Shown: positions 34,862-45,411 of the stretch, piece by piece
Position numbering within the stretch: position 1 is the first letter of the stretch
Layout: every line of letters begins with the position of its first letter
NCBI GenBank assembly: GCA_902825945.1
Contig: CADECY010000003.1
Location: 116,663-177,978 of the forward strand
Length of the DNA stretch: 61,316 nucleotides
Source of the DNA: an uncultured Acidobacteriota bacterium
GTDB lineage: Bacteria > Acidobacteriota > Terriglobia > Bryobacterales > Bryobacteraceae
Reading direction: 5' to 3'
Translations under genes and position numbers: made by a program
The notes under the pieces: model-generated
Seen by the model: the letters and a program-made list of their open reading frames with translations, nothing else
Databases searched by the model: none
What the model was told of the DNA's origin: nothing

Positions 34862-36427
34862 CTACTGTCCCTTCAGAAACCTGTGATAGCGGCCCATCCA
34901 ATAGGGCAGCAGGAAGAACGCACCATCGTCTTCTGATCCGCCGTTGCCGCCGCCATTCACCCGGAACGGATTCCCGTTCCACTTCATCAACGGACGCTCG
35001 TCCGGCGCGATGAACGTCTTGGTCTGCTTGCGCCCGAACCGATCCGCGTTCGGTTCCCAGTCGAGATCGGTGCGATGCGAGTTGTCGGTGGCCCAATTGC
35101 GCAGATCCATCGGAATCCGGTAGAGCGTGTGAACGCTGGAAGCGAGGTCCACGCGCGCCTTTGGATTCGCGTTTTGGTAGATGAAGTTCCAAAGCGGATT
35201 GTGCTCGCGTTGGATGTTGGCCCACCACTGTTCGAGCGCGGCGCGATAGTGGCCGAGCATCGCCGTGTCCTTCTCATACCGGAACGCGAGATAGAACGGC
35301 AGCATCGCCAGCTCTTCGTCCGAGTAGTTGATCACACGCCGGCGCTCGTTCAGGGTCTTCATGATCTCGACGTACTTCATGCCGAACGCCACCTTGCGAT
35401 ACTCCACCATATACTTCGCGTCGCCCGTGAGGTGGTGCGTCGTGAGCAGGAACGTGAGAAGCTCGAGCGAATTCAAGGGTGAATCAGGAAGGCCCACCGG
35501 AGAGGCGAAGTAGTCGAGAGACCAGCGGCCCCACTTCGTCGGCTTGCCCGTGACATCGATCAGATAGTAGCCGTTGCCGATAATGTGATCCATCACGCGC
35601 CGCGCCGTCTCGGCGATGCGCTTCTTCAACTCCGGATCGGGCAGCAGATCGTGCGCGATCGCGAAGATGTAGAAGTGACCCACGATCTCGTCGGAGCTCG
35701 TGTCGGACTTCCATTCGATCTTGCGATCAGGCGTCCAATACCAGACACCATCGTTGCCGCGCGTCTCGCCTGCCTTGATGTAGGATCGCGCCGGATACCC
35801 GGGACGGCCCGTCACCTCTTCGAGGTATAGCACCGCGTTCACGGCCTTCTTCGCGCGAGCGAGCGCCTCGGGCGACTTCGTCACCTGGTACTCGAAGCAC
35901 TTCGCGGCGGCGTACATGGCGGTCCAGAGTCCGTCGTTGTCGTTGGTGAACGGCAGATTCGTCGACAGATCGCCGGGTGTTCGCAGGTGCGAATCCGCGA
36001 CCATGCCATAGCGATCGTGCCGGTCCTGGACCCGCTTTTCGAAATAGGCAGCCTTCTCTGCGAGTGTCATCGGCCGGAACTCGATATGCGAAACACCGCC
36101 AGGCGTGCGGACCCAAACGCCTCCCCGTGAATCGGGCACGATGTGCTCCACGCGATCATCCGGAAGGTAGCGGCGTCCGCGGAAGTACTGCCGGCGGTCG
36201 AGCGCGGCCTTGGCTTTCTCGTCGATCCGCACTAGTCCGGTGGCTGAGCCTTCCCACCGCGCGCCGCCGGCGTCGCGAACGCTGAGGGCCGTTCCGCTTC
36301 GAATGCCGGCTGGCACCTCGGCAGCTTCGAGCGCGTATGTCGTGACGAACTTCTGCGGGTACCGGTCCAGCTTCACTTGCGCCCAGGCACACCACGCCCC
36401 GAGCGCGAACAGAATCATGCCTCGCAT
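34862..36427 (-). CDS. Secreted protein, probable alpha/alpha-barrel fold
   Basis: A 521-residue exported protein not assigned to a named enzyme. A signal peptide (GMILFALGAWCAWAQ) precedes a 110-residue N-terminal beta region (VRDAGGARWEGSATGLVRID). The rest is helical with repeated aromatic and Asn/Asp-rich turns: NLPFTNDNDGLWTAMYAAAK, MDHIIGNGYYLIDVTGKPTK, WSLDYFASPVGLPDSPLNSL, QREHNPLWNFIY. This pattern fits an alpha/alpha toroid such as those of glycoside hydrolases and polysaccharide lyases. The final residues match the remnant at 33735-33800. It begins 4 bases after the thiC stop, so the two are co-transcribed though functionally unrelated. Confidence 0.75.
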   Translation of the reverse strand: MRGMILFALGAWCAWAQVKLDRYPQKFVTTYALEAAEVPAGIRSGTALSVRDAGGARWEGSATGLVRIDEKAKAALDRRQYFRGRRYLPDDRVEHIVPDSRGGVWVRTPGGVSHIEFRPMTLAEKAAYFEKRVQDRHDRYGMVADSHLRTPGDLSTNLPFTNDNDGLWTAMYAAAKCFEYQVTKSPEALARAKKAVNAVLYLEEVTGRPGYPARSYIKAGETRGNDGVWYWTPDRKIEWKSDTSSDEIVGHFYIFAIAHDLLPDPELKKRIAETARRVMDHIIGNGYYLIDVTGKPTKWGRWSLDYFASPVGLPDSPLNSLELLTFLLTTHHLTGDAKYMVEYRKVAFGMKYVEIMKTLNERRRVINYSDEELAMLPFYLAFRYEKDTAMLGHYRAALEQWWANIQREHNPLWNFIYQNANPKARVDLASSVHTLYRIPMDLRNWATDNSHRTDLDWEPNADRFGRKQTKTFIAPDERPLMKWNGNPFRVNGGGNGGSEDDGAFFLLPYWMGRYHRFLKGQ

Positions 36428-36431
36428 GATT

Positions 36432-37850
<1,419 letters not shown>

Positions 37851-39929
37851 TCAGAGCTGCCCGAGCATCGCGGTGAGCTTTTCGACATGCGTGTTGAGGC
37901 CCCGCAGCGTCTCGGCGAGCACTTGTGCCTGACGGTTCGCGTCATCGAATTTGCCTATGTCGGCGAACTCGCGGATGCCGGGCAGCGTCCGGGCGCTGTA
38001 GCCCGTGTAGAGTCCGGGAGCTTGGAGGAGATGCCGGTAGAAGGGCCGCCCTGGCAGTCCCGCTTCGCGGGTCAGGGTGCGCTCGGAGGCCAGAATGGCG
38101 CGATTCAGTTCATTGACCTTCGCACCGCTCGGCGCGCGCTCGAGGGCCTTCTCATAGGCGGCTTCGAATCGTGCCGCGCGGTCCGCAAGGGTATCGATCT
38201 CCTGCTTCACGGCCGCGAGACTCAAGCGCGCGTACTGTTTCTTCAAGTCGTCGTGCGCGGTCATGAGGGCCGCGTGGACCCCCGTGAATTCGTACGGCAG
38301 AATCGCCGCGTCGGAAAGCCGTAGGATCGAAGTGGCCATCACCTGCGACAGCGCCCCCGAGTACTTGAAATCCTTGTCCATGTGCTTGGCGAACCACGCA
38401 TAGGAGTCGAGGATCGAGTGATAGGTGCCGCCTGAGCCCGCCCCGTTGAAGCCGAGGTTCAGGCTGGGAATTCCGGCGTGATGCACGAACGCGACGTAGT
38501 CGGAACCCGCGCCCAGCGGCGACACCCGGAACTTCTCCTTGCTCTTGTCGCTCCGCGCGGGCAGCAGCGGCGCATGTGACACCGGATCGTGCACGTCGCG
38601 CATCACCTGTCGCAGGAACTTTTCGAGCACCGGCGATCCGCCCGCGCTGAACGCGCCGCCGGCGTTCATGTCCGAGTTCAGATACGCGACCGCCTTCTTC
38701 TGCAGCTTGTCGCGATGCTTTTCGACCCATTCGGTGGATCCAACCAATCCGAACTCCTCGGCATCCCACAGCGCGAACAGGATCGTGCGGCGCGGCTTCC
38801 AGCCGGACTTTCGCAACTCCGCCACCGACCGCGCGGTCTCGAGCAAGGCCACCGCGCCGCTGATCGGATCGGCCGCGCCGTTCACCCACGCGTCGTGATG
38901 ATTGCCGTAGATGACCCATTCGTCGGGCAGCGTGGATCCCGGAATCCGGGCGATCACGTTGTAGAGGGGCTTCGAGGTCCAGTCGTAGTCCGTCTTCATG
39001 TGGACCACCGCCTCGCCCGGACCGATGTGATAGGTGATTGGCAATGCGCCGCGCCACTCGGGCGGCGCCACTGGACCACCGAGGTGTTCGAGCAAAGGCT
39101 TCGCGTCGCCATAGGACAACGGCAGCACCGGGATCTTCATGAGGCTGCCCGCCTCCTCGCGCTTCAGCTTCTTCGATCCCGCCTCCGATGCCCAACCCGG
39201 TGACAGCGGGTCGCCGACGTACACCGGCATGTCCATCACGCTGCCGCGTTGGGCGCTTTCGGCCGGCCGGTACGGGCCCTTCGGAAAGACATCGCCCTGC
39301 CAATAGCCATCTTCTTTTGGATCCGAATAGATGATGCAGCCGATCGCGCCGCGCTCCTGCGCAGTCTTTGCCTTGGTGCCTCGCCAGCTTTGTCCGTATC
39401 GCGCGATGACGATCTTGCCTTTGGCGCTGATGCCCATCTGCTCGAGCCGGTCGTAGTCGGCTGGAATTCCGTAGTTCACGTAGAGAAGCTGACCGGTGAC
39501 ATCGCCAGAGGCAGCGTAGGAGTTGTACGTTGGAAGCTGGTTCCTGTCGGCTGAATCCGGATCGTCCTTGAACACCGGCTCCTGCATCTTCGCGCGGAAC
39601 TTGACCGGCGCCGTCATCTCCACCAGCCGCCCGGTGGGATACGGAAGTAGCGCTTCGAACTGTTCGATCTTGGCTTCGAGTCCCCACTCCTGGAACAGAC
39701 CGAGCGCGTACTCGGCCACGGCCCTCGACGCGGGTGAACCGGCGTGATGCGGTTCCGCCGCCATGCGCTTCATGTAGGTGCGCGCGCGTTCGGGTTCGGG
39801 CGTGCGCCGTAGCTTGTCTTCGAGTCCGCGCTGTACCGCGAGCGAACTCTTCGAGAATCCGCGGATCGGAGGCGGTTCGGACTGCGCGAAAGCGGCGCAG
39901 GAAATGGCGAGCAGGGTGGCGGTCTTCAT
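37851..39929 (-). CDS. M28 family peptidase, glutamate carboxypeptidase II-like
   Basis: A 692-residue secreted zinc peptidase with the same build as glutamate carboxypeptidase II. Signal peptide KTATLLAISCAAFAQ; PA domain around 130-280 (GQLLYVNYGIPADYDRLEQM, KGKIVIARYGQSWRGTK); co-catalytic zinc site with YGNHHDAWVNGAADPISG, WDAEEFGLVGSTEW, NSDMNAGG and the final ligand in TYHSILDSYAWF; and a C-terminal helical dimerisation domain. It trims peptides or folyl-glutamates in the periplasm; the substrate is not fixed by sequence. The ATG at 39929 overlaps the DsbD stop (ATGA), so the genes are coupled. A longer open frame upstream lies within dsbD. Confidence 0.92.
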   Translation of the reverse strand: MKTATLLAISCAAFAQSEPPPIRGFSKSSLAVQRGLEDKLRRTPEPERARTYMKRMAAEPHHAGSPASRAVAEYALGLFQEWGLEAKIEQFEALLPYPTGRLVEMTAPVKFRAKMQEPVFKDDPDSADRNQLPTYNSYAASGDVTGQLLYVNYGIPADYDRLEQMGISAKGKIVIARYGQSWRGTKAKTAQERGAIGCIIYSDPKEDGYWQGDVFPKGPYRPAESAQRGSVMDMPVYVGDPLSPGWASEAGSKKLKREEAGSLMKIPVLPLSYGDAKPLLEHLGGPVAPPEWRGALPITYHIGPGEAVVHMKTDYDWTSKPLYNVIARIPGSTLPDEWVIYGNHHDAWVNGAADPISGAVALLETARSVAELRKSGWKPRRTILFALWDAEEFGLVGSTEWVEKHRDKLQKKAVAYLNSDMNAGGAFSAGGSPVLEKFLRQVMRDVHDPVSHAPLLPARSDKSKEKFRVSPLGAGSDYVAFVHHAGIPSLNLGFNGAGSGGTYHSILDSYAWFAKHMDKDFKYSGALSQVMATSILRLSDAAILPYEFTGVHAALMTAHDDLKKQYARLSLAAVKQEIDTLADRAARFEAAYEKALERAPSGAKVNELNRAILASERTLTREAGLPGRPFYRHLLQAPGLYTGYSARTLPGIREFADIGKFDDANRQAQVLAETLRGLNTHVEKLTAMLGQL

Positions 39930-41812
39930 CTGGCGGAGTTGAGGAATGCGAGGTATTTCTGTTCGTCCTTTTCGAGTCCAACGAGGCTCGCCTTCACGGT
40001 GCCATCGGAGTCGAGGATGGCGTATTGAGGAATCGCGGTGTTGTGGAACTGGCTTTCCTGGAGCTTCTGGTTTTCGAGCGACGCGGCATCGGTGCCGTCC
40101 GTGTAGAGCTCCACTAGCACCATGTTCTTCAATACCGAGGCGATGGCGGGTCTCGGCAGCATGTTGCGCTTCATCCACTTGCAGTTCGTGCAGGCGTAAC
40201 CGGTGAAGCTCACGAACACGGGCTTGCCTTCCTGTTTTGCCTTGGCGAGGGCGCCCTTGTAGTCGTCCTTCATCCACTCGAGTCCGCCGGATGCGCTCGC
40301 GCCGGCTGCTCCACCCGGTTGCGCGGCAGCTGCGGGAACATAAGGTTCGAGATCCCCGAGCGGCGCGCCGAACATTCCGGGAATGAGCGAGAGGGCAAAG
40401 GCCAGGAACGCCGAGCCTACGATGACGCGGCCTGCTCCCAGGTGATCGTCGCGATCGGCGCCTTCCATGCGCAGGAAGCCCAGCAAGTAAAGCCCGGGCA
40501 TCGCGAACAGCACCACCCAGATGGCGAGGAAGCGTTCGCGCGTGAGCAAGTCGGTATGCGTGACGCGATCGACGTTGCTGAGGTAGTAGAACATCCACGC
40601 GAGAATGATGAAGCCCATCACCGTCTTCACTCGCGGCAGCCAACTTCCGCTGCGCGGCAGCTTCTTCATGTAGGAAGGAAACAGCGAGAGAAGGAAGAAC
40701 GGCAGCGCGAGCCCGGTGGCGAAAGTCGCCATACCAGCCAGCGGACGGAACCTCTCACCTTGCACCGATGCGGCGAGCAGTGTTCCGACGAACGGACCGA
40801 CGCACGCAAATGACGTCAGAGCGAACGTGAGCCCCATCAGCAGCGTGCCGGTGACACCGCCGCCGCCTGAAGCCTCGTGCATCTTGGTGAGCATCCCCGA
40901 AGGCAGCGTCAACTCGAACGCCCCGAGCATGCTCAACCCGAGGGCGAAGAACACGAGCGCGATAACCCCGTTCACCCACGGGTTCGACCCGAGTTGATTG
41001 GCGCCGAACGGTCCGAGGATCGCGGTGACCGCGAGTCCGATGGCCGTGAAGAAGACGATGATGCCGAGGCAGAAGACGAGCCCGTGAAACGCCGCGCCTT
41101 TTTCGTGCCGCAAGAACACCGACATGGTCATCGGGATCATTGGGAAGACGCACGGCGTGATCACGGCCGCGAGTCCCCAGCCGAACGCGCCGATCAGGAA
41201 CGCGCCGAGCGGTTCGGTGTTGGTTTGCGTCACAACCGGTGAGGCCGCTGCCTTCCCGGCTGGCGGCGCGGTTGCGCTCTTGGCTGGGTCGAATCCATCG
41301 GGAATCGTGGGAGCCGCCGCGCGTGCACCCGGATCGACCTTCACCTTCGCCGCCGCGCTCTTGCGCTTCAGCCGCAGACAGACCTTGTCGCTGCACGCCT
41401 GGTAGCGCGCCTCGGCGGCGAGTTCGAGTTCACCCGTCGGTGCATCTCCCGCGATGTCTACTTCCAGCAGGAACGCTGCTTCCCTGTCGTAGCTTTCCTG
41501 CTCGTTCCCTTGCACCGGATCGAACTTCTTTTCCGGCTTCTGCTGGAACAGCCGCGCGAGCGTTGCCTTGGGATTATCGGCGAGTCCGATCTTGGTCGGA
41601 TTGGGCCCGGGCGGCGTCGTGGTCGAGTAAAGATGCCAGCCCGGCTCGATCGTTGCCTTGAACTTCGCCAGCACTTTGCCGCCGGGCGCGACTGCCGCGG
41701 GTTCGATGTCGAGAGTCCATTGGACGGGATCCGGGGCTTTGCGCGGTTCGTCCTGCGCGGCCAGACTCCAGGCGCACGCCAATAGTGTGATGATCCGGCG
41801 GAAGCGATGCAT
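39926..41812 (-). CDS. dsbD: Thiol:disulfide interchange protein DsbD
   Basis: A 628-residue inner-membrane protein that carries electrons from cytoplasmic thioredoxin to periplasmic thiol reductases. Parts: signal peptide; N-terminal immunoglobulin-like domain with YQACSDKVCLR (the paired Cys of DsbD-alpha); eight or so membrane helices, including the redox Cys in VITPCVFPMIP and FALTSFACVGPF; and a C-terminal thioredoxin domain with YACTNCKWMK. All six redox cysteines are present. It is upstream of the M28 peptidase and 48 bases downstream of iscX. It may help cytochrome c maturation, in keeping with the multihaem cytochromes here. Confidence 0.93.
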   Translation of the reverse strand: MHRFRRIITLLACAWSLAAQDEPRKAPDPVQWTLDIEPAAVAPGGKVLAKFKATIEPGWHLYSTTTPPGPNPTKIGLADNPKATLARLFQQKPEKKFDPVQGNEQESYDREAAFLLEVDIAGDAPTGELELAAEARYQACSDKVCLRLKRKSAAAKVKVDPGARAAAPTIPDGFDPAKSATAPPAGKAAASPVVTQTNTEPLGAFLIGAFGWGLAAVITPCVFPMIPMTMSVFLRHEKGAAFHGLVFCLGIIVFFTAIGLAVTAILGPFGANQLGSNPWVNGVIALVFFALGLSMLGAFELTLPSGMLTKMHEASGGGGVTGTLLMGLTFALTSFACVGPFVGTLLAASVQGERFRPLAGMATFATGLALPFFLLSLFPSYMKKLPRSGSWLPRVKTVMGFIILAWMFYYLSNVDRVTHTDLLTRERFLAIWVVLFAMPGLYLLGFLRMEGADRDDHLGAGRVIVGSAFLAFALSLIPGMFGAPLGDLEPYVPAAAAQPGGAAGASASGGLEWMKDDYKGALAKAKQEGKPVFVSFTGYACTNCKWMKRNMLPRPAIASVLKNMVLVELYTDGTDAASLENQKLQESQFHNTAIPQYAILDSDGTVKASLVGLEKDEQKYLAFLNSAR

Positions 41813-41860
41813 GATCGGGTACAGTCTTCAGTGTAATCCGCCGGGTGCGCTACTCCGGCG

Positions 41861-42076
41861 CTACTGGTTGTCTTTCCACTCCTCGTACCACGCCATCTGG
41901 ATCGCCTCGAGTTTCCCCTCGTTCGACTTCGCCGCGTCATCCGCGAAATCCTCGAGTTCGGTTACCCACTTGTGGAGGTCGGTGAAGCGTACCGTCAGCG
42001 GGTCGATGTTCGGGAACTTTTCGTACAGCTCGATCCCGATGTCTTCGGAGTGATCCCAGGAGAGTCCTGCGGGCAT
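41861..42076 (-). CDS. iscX: IscX Fe-S assembly modulator
   Basis: A 71-residue acidic protein matching IscX (YfhJ): SWDHSEDIGIELYEKFPNID, then VRFTDLHKWVTELEDFADD, and EAIQMAWYEEWKDNQ at the end. IscX binds IscS and iron and moderates cluster assembly. It starts one base after the hscA stop, in the order known from proteobacteria except that no ferredoxin gene stands between hscA and iscX. Its length is normal. Confidence 0.93.
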   Translation of the reverse strand: MPAGLSWDHSEDIGIELYEKFPNIDPLTVRFTDLHKWVTELEDFADDAAKSNEGKLEAIQMAWYEEWKDNQ

Positions 42077-42077
42077 A

Positions 42078-43931
42078 TCAGATCTTGGTTCCTTTCAGGG
42101 CGGTGTTGACGGCTGTGTTCATCATGGTTTCCGCGAGCTTCATGGTCGCTCCGTTGAGCGCTTCGATCTTGGCCAGGATCAGGTGATGATCGTCCGCGTG
42201 GTAGACGAGCAGAAGCTGGTTGATCGCCTGGCTGATCGTCCCGCGTTCCTCGTCGCCGAGAGCCCAATAGGCGTCATTCTGTTTGGCCTTCTCGACCGCG
42301 GCGAGGATCGTGTCGGCCTCCACGCGGGCCTCGCGGACCTGACGCTCCTGGAAGTCCTCTTCGGCCTTCTCGATCGATTCGAGAATCATGCCCTCCACCT
42401 GTTCATCGGTGAGTCCGTAGCTCGGCTTGACGTCCATCGATTGTTCGAGCCCGGTGCGAAGGTCGCGCGCGGTGACGTTCAAGATGCCGTTCGCGTCGAT
42501 TAAGAACTTCACCTCGATCCGCGCCATCCCGGCGGGCATCGCGGGGATTCCCTTCAAGTCGAAACGGGCCAGCGACCGGCAGTCGCGCACCATTTCACGC
42601 TCGCCCTGCACCACGTGGATGAGCACGTTCGTTTGGCCGTCGACACCGGTCGTGAAGTTCTCAGTCGCCGACGCGGGAATCGTCGAGTTGCGGTGGATGA
42701 GCTTCGAGACCAGCCCGCCCATCGTCTCGATCCCGAGCGACAGCGGAGTCACATCGAGCAGAAGCTGATCATCGACATCGCCCGACAGGATTCCGGCCTG
42801 TACGGCCGCGCCCAGCGCCACCACCTTGTCCGGGTCGAGTTCGCAGTGGGGCTTGGCGCGAAACAGCCGAGCAACAGCATCCCGCACGAGCGGGATGCGC
42901 GTCGATCCGCCGACCATGACGACTTCGTCGATCTGCTCGGGCTGAATCCCGGCGTCCTTCAGGCATTGGCGGCAGGGGCCAAGCGTGCGGTCGACGATCG
43001 GAGTGATGAGCTTGTCGAACAGGTGCCGGTCGATCTCGCGGCGGTACTGCTTGCCTTGGTAGTCGAAGGCGATCGTGGTTTCGGGGACAAACGAGAGCGC
43101 GTGTTTCGCTTCGATCACGGCGCGCCGCAGCAACTGCACCGCTTCAGTGTTCGTGCTGAGATCGGTGCCCCATTCCGAGGCGACATCCTCGAGCGCGATC
43201 CGAAGCAGCAGATTGTCGATGTCGTCTCCGCCCAGGTGCGTGTCGCCGCCGGTGGCCATCACTTCGAACAGCCCATCGTGCAAGCGCAGAATCGAGATGT
43301 CGAAGGTGCCCCCGCCGAGATCGTACACCGCCACGACGCCCTGCTTGCGCTTGTCGAGTCCGTAGGCGAGCGCGGCGGCGGTCGGTTCGTTGACCAGCCG
43401 CAGAACCTCGAGTCCGGCGATGCGGCCAGCGTCCTTGGTCGCCTGGCGCTGCGCGTCGTTGAAGTAGGCGGGCACCGTGATCACGGCTTGCGTGATCACT
43501 TCACCCAGTGCGGCTTCGGCGTTCTGCCTGAGTTGGCGCAGGATGATCGCCGAGATCTCTGGCGGCGTGAGGCTCTTGTCGGCGAGGGTGACCCGAAGCA
43601 CATCCGCGCCCGCGCCTTCCACCTTGTAGGGCAGCAGCTTCAACTCGCCTTCCACGTCGGCGATGCCCTTGCCCATGAGCCGCTTGATCGAATAGACGGC
43701 GCGATCGGGATAAGTGGGCAGGGCGCGCCGGGCCGCGTTCCCGGCGAGTGTTTCGCCGGACGGAGTGACCACCACGACGGAAGGAACCAACGGGTCGCCA
43801 TCCGGACCGTCGACCACTTCCGGATGACCGGAGACGCCCATGTAGGCCGCCAATGAATTGGTGGTGCCCAGGTCGATTCCGATGATGCGTTGTTTGGCTT
43901 GGGAGCCGAAGTCGATTTGAAAAGTCTGCAT
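42078..43931 (-). CDS. hscA: Hsp70-type chaperone HscA
   Basis: A 617-residue specialised Hsp70 that, with HscB, helps release Fe-S clusters from IscU. Nucleotide-binding motifs: [17 protein letters not shown] at the N-terminus, [34 protein letters not shown], and [16 protein letters not shown]. The substrate domain begins [14 protein letters not shown] near residue 390. Length equals E. coli HscA (616). I chose ATG at 43931; the frame is open further up only as a shadow of the hscB end. IscU in this operon keeps the LPPVK motif that HscA recognises. Confidence 0.95.
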   Translation of the reverse strand: MQTFQIDFGSQAKQRIIGIDLGTTNSLAAYMGVSGHPEVVDGPDGDPLVPSVVVVTPSGETLAGNAARRALPTYPDRAVYSIKRLMGKGIADVEGELKLLPYKVEGAGADVLRVTLADKSLTPPEISAIILRQLRQNAEAALGEVITQAVITVPAYFNDAQRQATKDAGRIAGLEVLRLVNEPTAAALAYGLDKRKQGVVAVYDLGGGTFDISILRLHDGLFEVMATGGDTHLGGDDIDNLLLRIALEDVASEWGTDLSTNTEAVQLLRRAVIEAKHALSFVPETTIAFDYQGKQYRREIDRHLFDKLITPIVDRTLGPCRQCLKDAGIQPEQIDEVVMVGGSTRIPLVRDAVARLFRAKPHCELDPDKVVALGAAVQAGILSGDVDDQLLLDVTPLSLGIETMGGLVSKLIHRNSTIPASATENFTTGVDGQTNVLIHVVQGEREMVRDCRSLARFDLKGIPAMPAGMARIEVKFLIDANGILNVTARDLRTGLEQSMDVKPSYGLTDEQVEGMILESIEKAEEDFQERQVREARVEADTILAAVEKAKQNDAYWALGDEERGTISQAINQLLLVYHADDHHLILAKIEALNGATMKLAETMMNTAVNTALKGTKI

Positions 43932-43945
43932 TGGGAAAGATCGGG

Positions 43946-44563
43946 TCAGGCGGCTTCGAGCGCCTGATGGACGTCGCGAACGAGATTCTGGATGTATTTT
44001 CGGCGATTCAGCACGCCGCGGATCTTGTCGAGCACGGCGCGATCGCGGGTCTGGTCCCACTCGGCGAACAGGGACGAAAGCCTGGTGTCGGCGGTCGCGA
44101 GCATCGCTTCGAAGTCGCGCTGGGCTTTCTCGATCGAGGGCTTGGCGCCGGTGTCGCCCGAGCGAAGCTCCTCGAGCGCCATGTTCAGCTCGAAGACCTC
44201 TTCGAGCAGTTCCGGCGGCACGTTCTTCGAGCGCTGCTCCGCCAACTCGAGTCCGTTGGCCGAGAGCACGTACTCGGCGCGCAGCACCGGATCTCGCAAG
44301 ACGCGGAAGCCGTCATTCAGGATCGACGAGGCTTCGAGCGAGTTCTGCTGCTCGATGACTGGCTTGCGTGTGAAGCGATCGGGGTGAAGCTGGCGGCTCA
44401 AAGCGTAGAATCGCTTCTGGAGATCCTCCGCATCGAGCACCAGATTCGCTGGCAATGAGAAGAACTCGAAGTAGTCGCCCGGTGGAGCTTGCAGGGCTTT
44501 GCAGGCCAAGCAAAACAGTTGGCCGCCGGTGGGCGCGCTACACTGCCAGCACGAAGCTCCCAT
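43946..44563 (-). CDS. hscB: Co-chaperone HscB with N-terminal tetracysteine domain
   Basis: A 205-residue J-domain protein that delivers IscU to HscA. The J domain has the HPD motif in [10 protein letters not shown] near residue 59, followed by a C-terminal three-helix IscU-binding domain. Unlike E. coli HscB (171 residues), it has an N-terminal extension with four cysteines, [20 protein letters not shown] with C5, C8, C18 and C21, running into LQAPPGDYF. This matches the zinc-binding N-terminus of eukaryotic HSC20. I chose ATG at 44563, which starts the cysteine motif; upstream frame has no support. It sits between iscA and hscA. Confidence 0.93.
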   Translation of the reverse strand: MGASCWQCSAPTGGQLFCLACKALQAPPGDYFEFFSLPANLVLDAEDLQKRFYALSRQLHPDRFTRKPVIEQQNSLEASSILNDGFRVLRDPVLRAEYVLSANGLELAEQRSKNVPPELLEEVFELNMALEELRSGDTGAKPSIEKAQRDFEAMLATADTRLSSLFAEWDQTRDRAVLDKIRGVLNRRKYIQNLVRDVHQALEAA

Positions 44564-44577
44564 CGGCGGCCGGACTT

Positions 44578-44964
44578 TCAGGCGGAGAAGGAGGTTCCGC
44601 AGCCACAGCTCTTCTTGGCGTGCGGATTCTCGAAGGCGAAGCCCGAGTACATCAACGATTCCTTGTAATCGAGAATCATGCCGTCGAGGTACAGCATGCT
44701 CTTGGGATCGACGAAGACGCGAACCCCGTCGAACTCGAAGACGCTGTCGGTGGTGCGCGGCCTGGGATCGAACTTGAACTGGTAGCTCAAGCCCGAACAT
44801 CCGCCGCCGAGCACGCCGAGACGAAGTCCTCCGCCCGACACGCCTTCCCGCGCGAAGGCGGCCTTGATCTTGGCGACTGCCTTCGGCGTGACGTGAACCT
44901 GGCCGGTTTTCAGTGATGGAGGCGGCGCGCCCGCCGCGGATTCGGTATGCAATTGAGCGGTCAT
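44578..44964 (-). CDS. iscA: A-type Fe-S carrier IscA
   Basis: A 128-residue HesB/IscA-type scaffold or carrier. Ligand cysteines are in LGVLGGGCSGLSYQ and the C-terminal KKSCGCGTSF. A 24-residue Ala/Pro-rich N-terminal extension (TAQLHTESAAGAPPP) is longer than usual. ATG at 44964 follows the iscU stop by one base. The gene is in the standard iscSUA order. Confidence 0.94.
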   Translation of the reverse strand: MTAQLHTESAAGAPPPSLKTGQVHVTPKAVAKIKAAFAREGVSGGGLRLGVLGGGCSGLSYQFKFDPRPRTTDSVFEFDGVRVFVDPKSMLYLDGMILDYKESLMYSGFAFENPHAKKSCGCGTSFSA

Positions 44965-44965
44965 G

Positions 44966-45388
44966 TCAGTGTGCCATGGCTTCGGCGGGCTGCGAGTCCG
45001 GCAGGCCCGTCCGCTTCGATTTGTAGTCGTTGATCGCCGCCTTGATCGCATCCTCGGCGAGAACCGAGCAGTGGATCTTCACGGGCGGCAGCGCGAGTTC
45101 GTTCACGATGTCGGTGTTCTTGATCGCCATCGCTTCATCGACGGTCTTGCCCTTCAGCCACTCGGTGGCGAGCGAGCTCGACGCGATTGCCGAACCACAG
45201 CCGAACGTCTTGAACTTCGCTTCCTCGATCACGCCGGTGACATCGTTCACCTGCACCTGGAGCTTCATCACGTCGCCGCATTCCGGAGCGCCGACGATAC
45301 CCGTGCCGACGTTCGGCGAGCTCTTGTCGAGCGAGCCCACGTTGCGCGGATTGTTGTAGTGATCGAGAACCTTGTCGGAATATGCCAT
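44966..45388 (-). CDS. iscU: Fe-S scaffold protein IscU
   Basis: A 140-residue scaffold on which clusters are built from IscS-derived sulfur. The three cluster cysteines lie in APECGDVMKLQ, KTFGCGSAIASSS and KIHCSVLAEDAI. The HscA-recognition motif is present in ALPPVKIHCS. The conserved N-terminus AYSDKVLDHYNNPRNVG fixes the ATG at 45388, and a longer frame is rejected. A 15-residue tail after the conserved core is slightly longer than in E. coli. Confidence 0.95.
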   Translation of the reverse strand: MAYSDKVLDHYNNPRNVGSLDKSSPNVGTGIVGAPECGDVMKLQVQVNDVTGVIEEAKFKTFGCGSAIASSSLATEWLKGKTVDEAMAIKNTDIVNELALPPVKIHCSVLAEDAIKAAINDYKSKRTGLPDSQPAEAMAH

Positions 45389-45411
45389 TTGAATGAACTC
45401 CTTCGAATCCT

